A model generated the notes under the pieces. It had not been told where the DNA came from. It was given only the letters and a program-made list of their open reading frames with translations, and made no database searches. Made by a program: the position numbers and the translations under genes. DNA of 34,553 bases, from positions 1-34,553 of the forward strand of contig CAJVPP010000369.1 of NCBI GenBank assembly GCA_910592005.1, written 5' to 3'. How positions within the stretch are numbered: the first letter of the stretch is position 1; the number at the start of each line of letters is the position of its first letter. Below, piece by piece: positions 11,711 through 21,276 of the stretch. The stretch is from Funneliformis mosseae (Eukaryota > Glomeromycota > Glomeromycetes > Glomerales > Glomeraceae).

Positions 11711-13001
11711 ATTATTTAAATAAAGGACTTCAATTAAGTAAAATTAACTGGGACTTATGAATAATGACATAGGTAAGGATATTATATATTGAAGTATTAT
11801 ATGATTCCATTTTGTCTGAATATCATAAAAGATGTTGAATCTCTTCATAATAACGGTAATTCAAATTATTCGTTTATTTCATCAACCTAGAAATGCTACT
11901 TGTCAAACTCATAGCAGGAATAGGGAAATAGATGGATTGTCGAGAACATACTATTCATGATAGAAATCAATGTATCAGAACACAAAATACCAGGTACGTT
12001 GGTTAACATATTACAATAATTTATTATAATAATTTTATTTAATTGCTTTAAAGTGACATATTTTCAGTCAATTTGGTAATGATTATACGTTTAAGTTAGT
12101 TAGATTGACCCGTATACTACCAATGCGAGATCTATGCTAAGGTTTTCTGATTGCTAATGAATTTGAACCTGCAATGGAGAATCACTAAGGCCGATCTTTT
12201 TGATTCTATCAAGATGATATGTTTTTCTGAAATCGAGTAACGAATCAGACAATGAAGACAAATTTAATCACATGCTTTTTAGGAAAATGAAATCATATGG
12301 GACCTTTGCAATAGAAAAGGGGGAAACGGCTGGAAAAAATAAGAAATGAGTTAATGCTAAATCTGAACATATTTTGACCTAAAAATCATATTTGGCATAT
12401 AAAAGTAAAATTGATTTATTCCGGCAGTTTCCCCCCTTTCTATTGCAAAGGTCCCATATGTTCAATTACAACCTATAAATCCAATACTGATTTCAAGGCA
12501 ATTATATCCATTGAAGAATCAGGTGAACAGCTTCTTTCTTTTGTAACCGTCGACCATACCTAAAATCATATCACTGTATTCTTTTAATTATTATTTCAAC
12601 TTAATAAATGTCTCGGATTCCTTTTGTTGAGAATTTGAATAATTTCAATTTCTAGGCGTATTATCCTAAAAAATACTATCAATATAATATTTTTTAATTT
12701 GATCGAAACTTTATAAATGAAAATTCATAACGATAAATGTATTTTTTAATTACATCTTAGAAGTTAATTCCTATGATCTCTTATTATAAAATGTTAAAAC
12801 ATTAAAAACTCGTTGTGATCTTATTACGAAATTGGTTTTTAGAAACCTACCAATTCGAACTTTCTATATTGACATTTATTAATTTTGTGAAAGAAAGAAA
12901 AAAAAAAAGAACAATATAAAACCATAGTAGAATTACCGGGTTATATCTAATTTTTCTAACCCTGATTGGGTGATGAAATTTACATGCTATATAATATTGT
13001 A
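11711..13001. other. no intact gene; possible gene remains around a MITE
   Basis: Composition is gene-like in places. Short open pieces occur on the plus strand, for instance MDCREHTIHDRNQC... (from about 11931, ending at a possible GTACGT donor), and a coding-looking run that ends ...EESGEQLLSFVTVDHT-stop near 12560. I cannot link them into one reading frame, and the foldback MITE at 12294-12460 lies between them. Past 12600 the stretch is intergenic, next to the 3' end of the minus-strand gene at 13002. Confidence 0.3.
12294..12460. mobile_element. foldback MITE, copy 2 (167 bp)
   Basis: A near-perfect inverted repeat: the left arm begins CATATGGGACCTTTGCAATA at 12294 and runs on GAAAAGGGGGAAAC. 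The right arm, ending at 12460, is its reverse complement with small differences. The interior is AT-rich and non-coding. The outer CATATG on both sides is either part of the arms or a palindromic target duplication. It resembles the element at 8527-8686. The well-matched arms suggest fairly recent insertion or expansion. Confidence 0.85.
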
Positions 13002-13490
13002 TTAAAAACGAAAAAGGCGAAGTATTTCTAATTCGTCTTGTGCAATCTGATCAATATCATCTGACGTATCGGGGACTGGTGACTGTTGAGAAGTGGATTG
13101 CTGAAAATTGGAATCTTGTTTCGACACTTGATTGTCAACTTGCGCGGATGATCGTCTATGTAATCGTAATGGTGACCCCAAAGTAAGTTGATCGGGTGTA
13201 TCGGGTGTATCGGGCGCGGTTGGTGACGGAGATTGTAAAGCATACTTGCGTTTGGGAGATAAGATTTTTTCAATCTCCAAGTCGACAGGTTTCAGTCGTG
13301 ATTGTGGTTTCGAAGAAAATACACGAAAACGAGAATAAGGTTGCATTCTTTGTGAACGAGGAAGTGGAGTCGTAGGAGGAGAATTGGTTTCTATTATAAC
13401 TTGATGCATCTTTTTTGCTCGCTCTTCTATTCCTTCCATGTATTTAAGAAAATCCTTGTTTGACAGATTAATTGGGTCCATTTTTTTCAT
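13002..13490 (-). CDS. hypothetical disordered Ser/Pro-rich protein
   Basis: A single-exon frame of 162 residues from ATG at 13490 to TAA at 13002. Residues 1-40 look structured and helical (DFLKYMEGIEERAKKMHQVI). The rest is low-complexity and rich in Ser, Pro, Gln and Thr, with several SP/TP dipeptides (SPKRKYALQSPSPTAP, then a TPDTPDQL stretch) that would suit proline-directed kinases. It ends in an acidic helix followed by LRLFRF. I recognise no family. Composition and length favour a real gene. A second frame inside it (13028-13273) is a shadow. Confidence 0.55.
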   Translation of the reverse strand: MKKMDPINLSNKDFLKYMEGIEERAKKMHQVIIETNSPPTTPLPRSQRMQPYSRFRVFSSKPQSRLKPVDLEIEKILSPKRKYALQSPSPTAPDTPDTPDQLTLGSPLRLHRRSSAQVDNQVSKQDSNFQQSTSQQSPVPDTSDDIDQIAQDELEILRLFRF

Positions 13491-13646
13491 CTTTAGAAAA
13501 AAAAGAACAAATATTTTTATTTTGGTTTCAGATTCACGTTTTATCTTTTAATCAGGACTGATTTTCTGTCGATCCCCACAATTTGCAGGTTTTCTTTTTG
13601 GAAGATTATATAAATTAAACCGAAATCTTTCCTTTATAGGAATGTA

Positions 13647-13729
13647 GCGGGTTTAGCTCAGTTGGGAGAGCGTCAGACTGAAGTTTATTTGTTATCTGAA
13701 GGTCGGGTGTTCAATCCACCCAACCCGCA
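13647..13729 (+). tRNA. tRNA-Phe (GAA) with 10-nt intron
   Basis: The acceptor stem GCGGGTT pairs with AACCCGC (13722-13728), with A as discriminator. D arm, TCAGA/TCTGA anticodon stem and TTCAATC T loop are all present. The anticodon loop is CTGAAGA with anticodon GAA. A 10-base intron (tttatttgtt, 13684-13693) sits one base 3' of the anticodon, the standard position for nuclear tRNA introns. The mature length is 73 nt. Internal A and B boxes should serve as the Pol III promoter. Confidence 0.97.
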
Positions 13730-13745
13730 ACTGAAAACTTGTAAA

Positions 13746-13760
13746 TTTTTTTTTTTTTTT
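13746..13760 (+). terminator. Pol III terminator of tRNA-Phe
   Basis: A run of 15 T begins 17 bases after the tRNA 3' end on the coding strand. That is longer than RNA polymerase III needs to stop. Confidence 0.8.
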
Positions 13761-13912
13761 CCTCTGAAAATTAAAAAACTTATTTTAATGAGCAGGTCAT
13801 TGACAATGCGTGAAAATTTGATGCAAAAAAAAGTTATTTCGCACTTTCACATTGCACACATGAAGACTTTTCTCGAATTCAAAATTTTTTAAAGGCATCT
13901 CTTAGTTACGTG

Positions 13913-13922
13913 AAAAAAAAAA
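13913..13922 (-). terminator. Pol III terminator of tRNA-Arg
   Basis: Ten A on the plus strand give ten T in the transcribed direction, about 57 bases past the 3' end of the minus-strand tRNA-Arg. Shorter T runs nearer the gene are absent, so this is the likely stop. Confidence 0.6.
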
Positions 13923-13978
13923 TTTAAAGTGACACGATATGCCATCATCAGTTAACAAAATAATGGCAAAAGATAATC

Positions 13979-14051
13979 CGAGCTCACCAGGGGTCGAACC
14001 TGGAATCTCCTGATTCGTAGTCAGGCGCCTTATCCATTTGGCCATGAGCCC
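13979..14051 (-). tRNA. tRNA-Arg (ACG)
   Basis: On the minus strand the acceptor stem GGGCTCA pairs with TGAGCTC (one G-T pair), with G as discriminator. The anticodon stem CCTGA/TCAGG holds the loop CTACGAA, anticodon ACG, so it decodes CGN arginine codons after A34 is edited to inosine. The T arm carries GGTTCGACC. The gene is 73 nt with no intron. It faces the tRNA-Phe gene, 249 bases away. Confidence 0.97.
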
Positions 14052-15911
14052 AATTCTTTGAATGAACTTTAAATATATTTTATTTTAAAATGATTAAAAT
14101 TTTTCATTTTACATAACTAGAACGATAAATAAGTATTTTTCATGGCGATCAAGTAAATCTAATCTTAAAATAATTTTTTTAAAAAAATGTTTTTATATAT
14201 GAAGTATAGTATTTAATATAAAAAATAATTTTTTTAATTATTTAAAATTATAATTATAAAAAAGAATAATATGCAAAATGTTTCTTATATTCTTTTTATC
14301 ATTATCATTATTATTATTATTTAAATTATAGGAATTTTAAGAAAATTTAAAGATAAATTATTTTTTTTTTTTATTGTTTATTTATTAATATAAAATAATA
14401 AAGATAATGATTTAAATGATTTAAATTAAATACTATTATTTTTTATTATTTATTTTTTAATAATATATAATTTTTTATATTGTATTTTATATTTTAAATT
14501 TTTTTATTATATTTAATATTTAACCTTTTAAATTTTTAATAATTATTTTATATATAAATATAACTATAATCTTATTAGTAAAGAAAAATCTTTTGATAGT
14601 TTAATTTAATTTTATATAACATTATAAAATTAATAATAATGATATTTATTTGTTAATACCTTTATATTTAGCTTAATTTATTTAATAAACTTATATATAT
14701 TTTTTTTATTAATTATTTATTTATATTAATTGTATTTATAATTCTTTAGTGATTAAAGAATTAATTATATTATTATTTTATATTTATGATATAATATATA
14801 AATTAAAATAAAATTATTTATTTAAAAATACAAAAAATACAGATTATTTAAAATTATTTAAATTATTAAAAATTTTTAAAAAAAATAAATAAATAATAAT
14901 AATAATAATAATAATGTTTATTTAAGTATTTAATTAATATTTTTTTTTTTTAAAAAAATATAATTAATTTATTTTTAAAATTAAAAAATTTTAATTTTTT
15001 AAATTTTAAATATAATTTAATTATTAATAAGTAATTTACTTTTTTATTTACTGTATATATAAAATTATATGATAATATTAGTATATAATTTTTGCAAATT
15101 ATGATAGTTACATAGAATATCAGAGTTGATTCTTTTTAAATCATATAGTAAAATATATGATTTATATTAAATAAAGTTCTAAGAGTTTATACTTTACATA
15201 TAATAATTTATTGTTAAAAATAAATTATACAAAATTAGTAATTGAATAATATAAACAATTATTAATAAAATATAAGAAAAATATAAAGAAAAAAAACAAT
15301 AAAAAAAAATTAAAAATAAGGATAATTTATAATTAATTAAGTATTGCTTATAGCATAAGTATAATAAAAGATAATTACTGAAAGGAATTTGATAAGAAAG
15401 ATTTATTTTTTATATAAATAATTGAATTTTATATATATATTTAATTATATAAAATAATATGTTTTAACTATTTGAATTATATTCTATATTAACTATATTA
15501 AATATGTTAAATATGTTAAATATATCAGATATGTTGATTATATTAATTATGTTAAATATTTATACTATGTATATAGATTAATTATATTACAATAATTAAG
15601 TAATAATAATAAATAATTATTATAGATAAAAGATAAATTTTTAATAATAATCAAACTTAAATGAAATTATATTAAATTAAAGTAAAGGATATAACAAACT
15701 CTTTTAATATGATAATAACTAAAACTAAAAAATTATTTTAAAAATTATAAAAGAAATAATAAAGGAATTTTGAGAAAAGTTTAATAAATATATACTGTAT
15801 AATAATATATATTTTTATAAAAATATCTTTAAATTATTTTACTTTAAATTTATTAGATTATTAGTTTAGAGTGTTAGTATAAGATTATATATTTCTATAT
15901 AATATAACTCA
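14052..15911. other. AT-rich gene-free stretch
   Basis: Extremely AT-rich DNA with long A and T runs and an (AAT)n tract near 14890-14915. No gene or bounded element is seen. Near 15480-15560 the words AAATATGTT and ATTATGTTAAATAT recur, like the repeat words at 2670-2760. Confidence 0.55.
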
Positions 15912-16200
15912 AGATATCCAGATCAGGAACAATAATTTTCTGCGGTAATAAATAGCCAATTTCGTTTGTAATAAAAGATAATTCTGCAAAATTTTACGAT
16001 TTGATCAGAATTACATAAAATCAGATAGTATTATGATTCACCAATCCCTGACCAAAATAGTATCAGCCAGCATTATGATAGTTGCACATTCTAATTTAGG
16101 CCAAAAATTTAGAAATTATCACCATTTTTATATGCATATTCCGTGATTTTCTGCAAAATTCTGTGAATGTAAAAAATCATCATTCCTGATTCAGATATCT
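15912..16200. mobile_element. MITE with AGATATC ends (289 bp)
   Basis: The left end AGATATCCAGATCAGGAACA (followed by ATAATTTTC) matches the reverse complement of the right end (AAATCATCATTCCTGATTCA followed by GATATCT) with few differences, an inverted repeat of about 28 bp. Just inside, TTCTGCAAAATT occurs near both ends. The interior is clearly less AT-rich than its flanks. It has no coding capacity. No target duplication is certain, so the superfamily is open. Confidence 0.65.
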
Positions 16201-16709
16201 GTTTGCTTAATAATTGAGTTGATAGTGATTGGCTTTTATAATATTTTTAGTTAAGATCATTTCAGATTTAACAATGATCACTGTTTTCTAGTTTTTAATA
16301 AATTCATATATAATTAATATAATTTTTAATAAATAGTACTATATAAATTTATATATAATATATATTATATATAATTTTATTAAGATTAATATTTTATATA
16401 ATTAATTTTATATTAAATATATAGAAATATAATTTCTGTCTTTTATTGTTTTCTTTATATCATTTATAATAATTTATTATAAATATCTTTTATTACTTTT
16501 TTTAATTATTTATAATATAATTTTTTTTTTTATTATTATGATAAGTTTTTACAATTTCTTAAATTAATATTATTTATGATTTTGCTATTATTTAAAATAT
16601 ATGTAACTTTTAATTTTAATTTATAATGATAAGAAGTTTAATATAAATCATTTTTATTATATAAAAATCTATATATAATATTAAATAAATGTTTTATTCA
16701 ATTTTTTTT
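16201..16709. other. AT-rich stretch downstream of UTP13
   Basis: An AT-rich intergenic stretch that should include the 3' untranslated region of the minus-strand UTP13 gene near 16600-16709. Nothing else is recognised. Confidence 0.5.
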
Positions 16710-19700
16710 TTAATCTTCCATTTGATTTTGCCCTAAAGGATCCAACAAATCCATGGAATGTAATGAATAATCAATAATATAAGAATCCGTGATTAATTTA
16801 TCTAAACGTTGATAATGTCTTTCAGTATATGATACCATTCCATCCAATATCTATATTTTAAAAATAAAAGGTTAATTTCTAATAAAATCACAATTTCCAT
16901 TATAAAGTTAAGTTACTTACATCCTTAATTCCATTAATTTTCAATACATCTTGAGATGAAAAAGATTTGAGGATAGCATATAAAATAGTTTGAGTGGTAT
17001 GGTAATTTTTTGCATTAGTGTTCCAATCTCGAATATATTTTAATAGTTGTTCAAGATTTTCCTTTGAAAGTGTCGCAATTATCTCATCTGTTGACTCGGA
17101 ACCTGTGATGCTATCATCACCTAAATATAGAAAACAATTATTTAAGATTCCATCAAAATAAATAAATAAAAGGGAACTTAAGGGTAATATAAATTCACCT
17201 TCAGCTCTGCTATTTAGAACCTCGGTAAATAACTTTAAAAGTTTAAACGGTTGATTCAATGAAATAGCAAGCATAATAGCATTCTTATAATCTTTCTTTA
17301 ACAGATAATTTGACAATTCTTGTTCCCTAAATGTAAAAAGAAAGTTAAATTAACAATTGGTTCAAAAAAAAAAAATTTCGTTAAATGCCCAACTCACTTT
17401 AAAATTAATTCTTCTTCTTCTTTAACACGAGTTTCCATTTCTTCTGCAGTACAATCTTGCCATATATTTATTAAGGAATCACCACCACCCGAAGCAATGA
17501 ATCTTTCATCTTTTCGTACAGTTAGAGACCAAATTTTTTCCGTATGATTATCCAGCGTAGTCACACATTCATTTGATTTACAATTCCATAATTTAACTAA
17601 TCCGTCAGATCCACTTGATATTAGTTGCAAACCTGAAGTTAAAAATGATACTTTTAACACAGTATTTGTGTGTCCTTCAAACGTCTAAAAAATAGTTTAA
17701 AAATTCAGATTTTAACAGAACAGAAATGACAGATTAAGAAACATTTTTTGAAATCATTTACATACCTTTAAACAAGAAAAATCATTTATTGACCAAATTT
17801 TGATAGTTTTATCACCAGAACTTGAAACGATATTGGGCTCAACAGGTGAAAATTGTACGCACCAAACCCCCCTTTTATGTCCTATACAAGTTCCTAATAA
17901 TTTTCCGTCAGCGACTGACCAGATTTTAATGGTCTTGTCTTGTGATCCAGATGCAAACATTTTATCATTTTGTGAAATAGATATTGAATTTATATCCTTT
18001 TCGTGTGCTTGGTGCGTATACAACGATTTTGGCCTGTACTCTTCATCGCACTTTGACAGATCTATAACAAAGCGAAGAATATCTAAATATCTAACCTCAG
18101 GAATCACATTAAACTCAATTAATCAGGATAAACTTACCTGTCTTAGATAAATCCCAATATTTCACAGTACGGTCTAGACTTCCAGTTATGCAAAACTTTA
18201 GACTCTTATTGGGTAAAGCAACGGTTCCAATAGATCCAGTATGCCCAATACAAATTCCGCATGGTTTAACGATTTCCTCAGCTTCGTTTGCTTCAATATT
18301 AATTTTCCATAATCTTGCAGTGTTGTCTTTTGATCCAGACATTAAAAATCTACCATCGAAAGATTTTGATAAACAAATCACTATATCTTTATGTCCATAA
18401 ATAATACTATTGTCAAATGAATCTACATTTAACAACCGAATTTGTTCAGTATTTGTTGCTATGGCCAAGAGTGATTCCTCTGGACCTACATAGACGAGGT
18501 CGATTATTTCATCATTGTGACCTATAATTTGTTTTATTCTACGTAAACCGGATGATATGTTGTAAAATAATATATTATGATCTGTTGTCACGGCCGTTAA
18601 ATAATCGCTTTTACGAAGATATCTAAAGGGAAAATATTATATTAAGGTTAAAGAAAAATATTTTCTAATTGTAATTTTTTTTATTCAAACAATTCCTCAT
18701 ACATTATTTCCGAGATCCCGTAATTAGTATTCTTTTCGGGATCCTGTGCTTTGACAAGGTTTCCGGTTTTAAGATCCCATATCCTAATAATTCCTAATAA
18801 AATAAAATAAAAGATTTTAAAATCTTGATATAAAAAAATTCTTTTGTTCTTAATAAATATAATACCTTTATCGCCACCAGTATAAAATAATTCTTTTCCA
18901 CAATTATTCTCAATTTCAGATATTATAGTGTTAGGTTCTAAAATTCCTACCGTTTCTACAGTCTTAAAGAAAACAACATCAAATCATATTAAATTTTGTA
19001 TTTTCTTTAAAAACAAAAAAAAAAAAAATGAAAAATGACAAATCATATATACCTCGTATACGGGAAATGTTTTAACCAATTTTTTCTTATTCAAGTCCCA
19101 AATATTTACAACTTTGTCTCTCGATCCACTTAATAAATATTTGCCGTCATTTGTAACATCCAATCCACGAACCATACTAACATGACTTTTCAACACAGCC
19201 ACGCAACTAAAATATTCCACAAAAAAAAAAAAGTATTGAAATTATATCTCCAAATCAAAACCTTCCACAGGGGAAAGATTACCTTCTTTTTGATAAATCC
19301 CATATACGAATATTACAATCGTCAGAACCGGAAATCAGCATCCATCCATAATTCTCCTTCCAGAATTTCAACGAACTTATAATTCCTCCATGTCCACGAA
19401 AATTATGCGTACAAAACCCTCCTTCAATATCCCATACTTTTACCGTACTATCAGCTGATCCCGTTGCAACTAGTGTTGATGTTCCATCAACATCAATTAC
19501 AATTATAGGAGCTTCATGAGCCTGATAGAATAATAAAGGAAAACTAATAAGAATTTATTTTTAAAATAATGCCTAAAGAAATAACCTTTTTTTTTATGAC
19601 GAGTTACCTTGAATGATCTTATACATTTTCCTGTTTCCAAATCCCATATTTTAACTGTTAGACTACGAGATGAGCTTATTAAATATTTACCATCTGGTGT

Positions 19701-20146
19701 TATAGCGAACGTTGTAATTATTTCCGTATCCTGATAATCAAGGTAGGATAGAATTAATTCAAATAAGCGGAAAATTATAAATTTCATCAAAAATCATCAA
19801 TGATGAAATTACGTACTCCACTTAAACGAAACAATCTTTTTCCATTTTGAATCTCCGTAACATCAATATCTTCTCCAATCGTTGTAATCAAATATTGTTC
19901 ATCCGGTGTAATTGCTGCTTTACCACCAGTAAATAATGATTCAATCGTTCGTGTAACCTTAAAACTTCATTTTTTTTTTTTTAATAAAAAAATTCGATCC
20001 AAATACGTATCCCCCCGAAATTAATGAAATTTACTGATTAAAATATTTGATGTAACCAGAATATTGGTAAAATATTATAACAAAAAGAAATGAATTCGGA
20101 ATTCTTACCTAGTTTTGATTTGTGGTTTTCCTGTTACTTCAGGCAT
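16710..20146 (-). CDS. UTP13: U3 processome WD40 protein Utp13/TBL3
   Basis: A WD40 subunit of the UTP-B subcomplex of the nucleolar small-subunit processome, needed for U3-guided 18S pre-rRNA cleavage. Thirteen exons: 20146-20109, 19964-19817, 19730-19608, 19521-19283, 19206-19053, 18962-18866, 18793-18703, 18622-18138, 18061-17766, 17684-17398, 17326-17199, 17120-16921, 16850-16710. They join to 808 residues, the family's usual size. The start MPEVTGKPQIKTSFKVTRTI matches the family N-terminus. Tandem WD repeats fill residues 1 to about 650 (KIWDLETGK, NIRIWDLSK, HEKDINSISISQND, TIKIWSINDF). The C-terminal Utp13 domain follows (NYLLKKDYKNAIMLAI, DWNTNAK, SYTERHYQRLDKL). 17121-17198 is an intron that happens to be open and in frame. 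The exon 7 donor is taken as GTATGA at 18702; GTTTGA a few bases on is an alternative. Confidence 0.95.
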
Positions 20147-20480
20147 TTTCGATAAATTTCAAGAAAGAATGTAAATGACCAATCAAAATGTGATGTAATC
20201 AATTAATCGATTATTTCAGCTGATCACGTATCACACGCCCCCTATCTATATATAATCATAAATATCGAAAAACAGTCATAACGCGTTATAATAATACGCG
20301 TCGCGATTTTTGATTATAAATAAGCCTTTTTTTCACTTCACCTTTCAAATTTTTTTTTTAAATTTTTTTCAAATTGCCAACTCAAACAATAACAACCCTC
20401 TATAATAACTATAACGTTAAACACTTTCCAAAACTTTTCTTTCTACACGTAACAAGAAAACACACACATAATAAAAAATC
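20147..20480. promoter_or_regulatory. divergent promoter UTP13 / YABBY-like gene
   Basis: 334 bases separate the two start codons. The interval holds two ACGCGT hexamers (20281-20286 and 20296-20301, the second running into CGCGA), a TATAAATA box (20315-20322) placed to serve the plus-strand gene, and a CT-rich leader with CACTTCACC. ACGCGT is the MluI cell-cycle box bound by MBF-type factors in other fungi. Its function here is inferred from sequence only. Confidence 0.5.
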
Positions 20481-20775
20481 ATGGCAAAAGTAAAGGCTGC
20501 AAAGAAAGCAACTGGTACATATAACAACTTATCTTTCACTTCTTATATTTTAAAAAAAAAAGTTCTCGCGTTTAATAAAAATTTTTTTTCTTTATTTTCT
20601 TAATTTTATTTTAGGACGAGCAATCTCACCTTACAATAAGTTTATGAAAACCGAACTCCCCAAAGTAAAGGTCGATAACCCTAATATTTCTCACAGAGAA
20701 GCCTTTAAGGTTGCTGCTCAAAGATGGAAAGACGCGCCTGAAAATCCAAAGAACAAAGAAGAAGAAGAAGAGTAA
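20481..20775 (+). CDS. YABBY/HMG-like small chromatin protein
   Basis: Two exons (20481-20514 and 20615-20775, donor GTACAT) encode 64 residues. A Lys/Ala-rich basic start (MAKVKAAKKATG) is followed by the core AISPYNKFMKTELPKVKVDN and NISHREAFKVAAQRWKDAPE, which is the HMG-box-like helix block shared by plant YABBY proteins and many small fungal proteins. An acidic tail ends EEEEE. The layout (basic start, one HMG-like fold, acidic tail) resembles Nhp6-type DNA-bending proteins, so a nuclear DNA-binding role is likely. It is shorter than a full HMG box. It is divergent from UTP13 and convergent with the first P450. Confidence 0.87.
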
Positions 20776-21276
20776 AGACGAAAACAACCCTTCAAAACAT
20801 TTCTTCTGGACTTTTTTTTTTTTTTTTTTGTGACATTAATTTTTCCTTGGGTTTTTTATGTAAATTCTTTTAATAATTCCTTTTCTTTTGCGTAAAATAG
20901 AAATAATATTTTTTTTTTCATGTTCTTTAATATTTTTTTTTCTTACAAACTATTTCTACTGTTCGAATCATATAATTCGTTATATTTCTTTTCTATAATA
21001 ATAATGTTTTCACACTAATATATTCAAGTTAATAAATTTCTAAAACAATTTTAATTTTCTATTTGATAAACACAAAATTTTTTAATGTTTCGTTTAGAAA
21101 AATTTTGACTTTGATAATAAGTTTTTTTCGCTCCCAACGTGAAAATTTAATCTTTTGAAATAACAAAATTTATGATGAACAATACAAGAAATACAAGAAA
21201 TGAATTTTTTGGTGTATAATTGTGACGCGACGTGCGCGCGTTACGTGACGTGACGTTAATGACGAAAGTTTGCATT
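20776..21276. other. convergent 3' region with CpG-rich patch
   Basis: It holds the 3' ends of the YABBY-like gene and of the P450 below. T-rich sequence follows the first gene. A compact CpG-rich patch (about 21223-21265) carries GACGCGACGTGCGCGCG and TGACGTGACGTTAATGACG. No open frame is supported. Confidence 0.5.

Noticed and set aside
13662..13892. 76-aa plus-strand frame
   Set aside because: Its start lies inside the tRNA-Phe gene and it crosses the Pol III terminator; no protein family features.
17800..18150. 116-aa plus-strand frame opposite UTP13, and similar ones at 17320, 18188 and 19182
   Set aside because: Antisense shadows of the WD40 exons.
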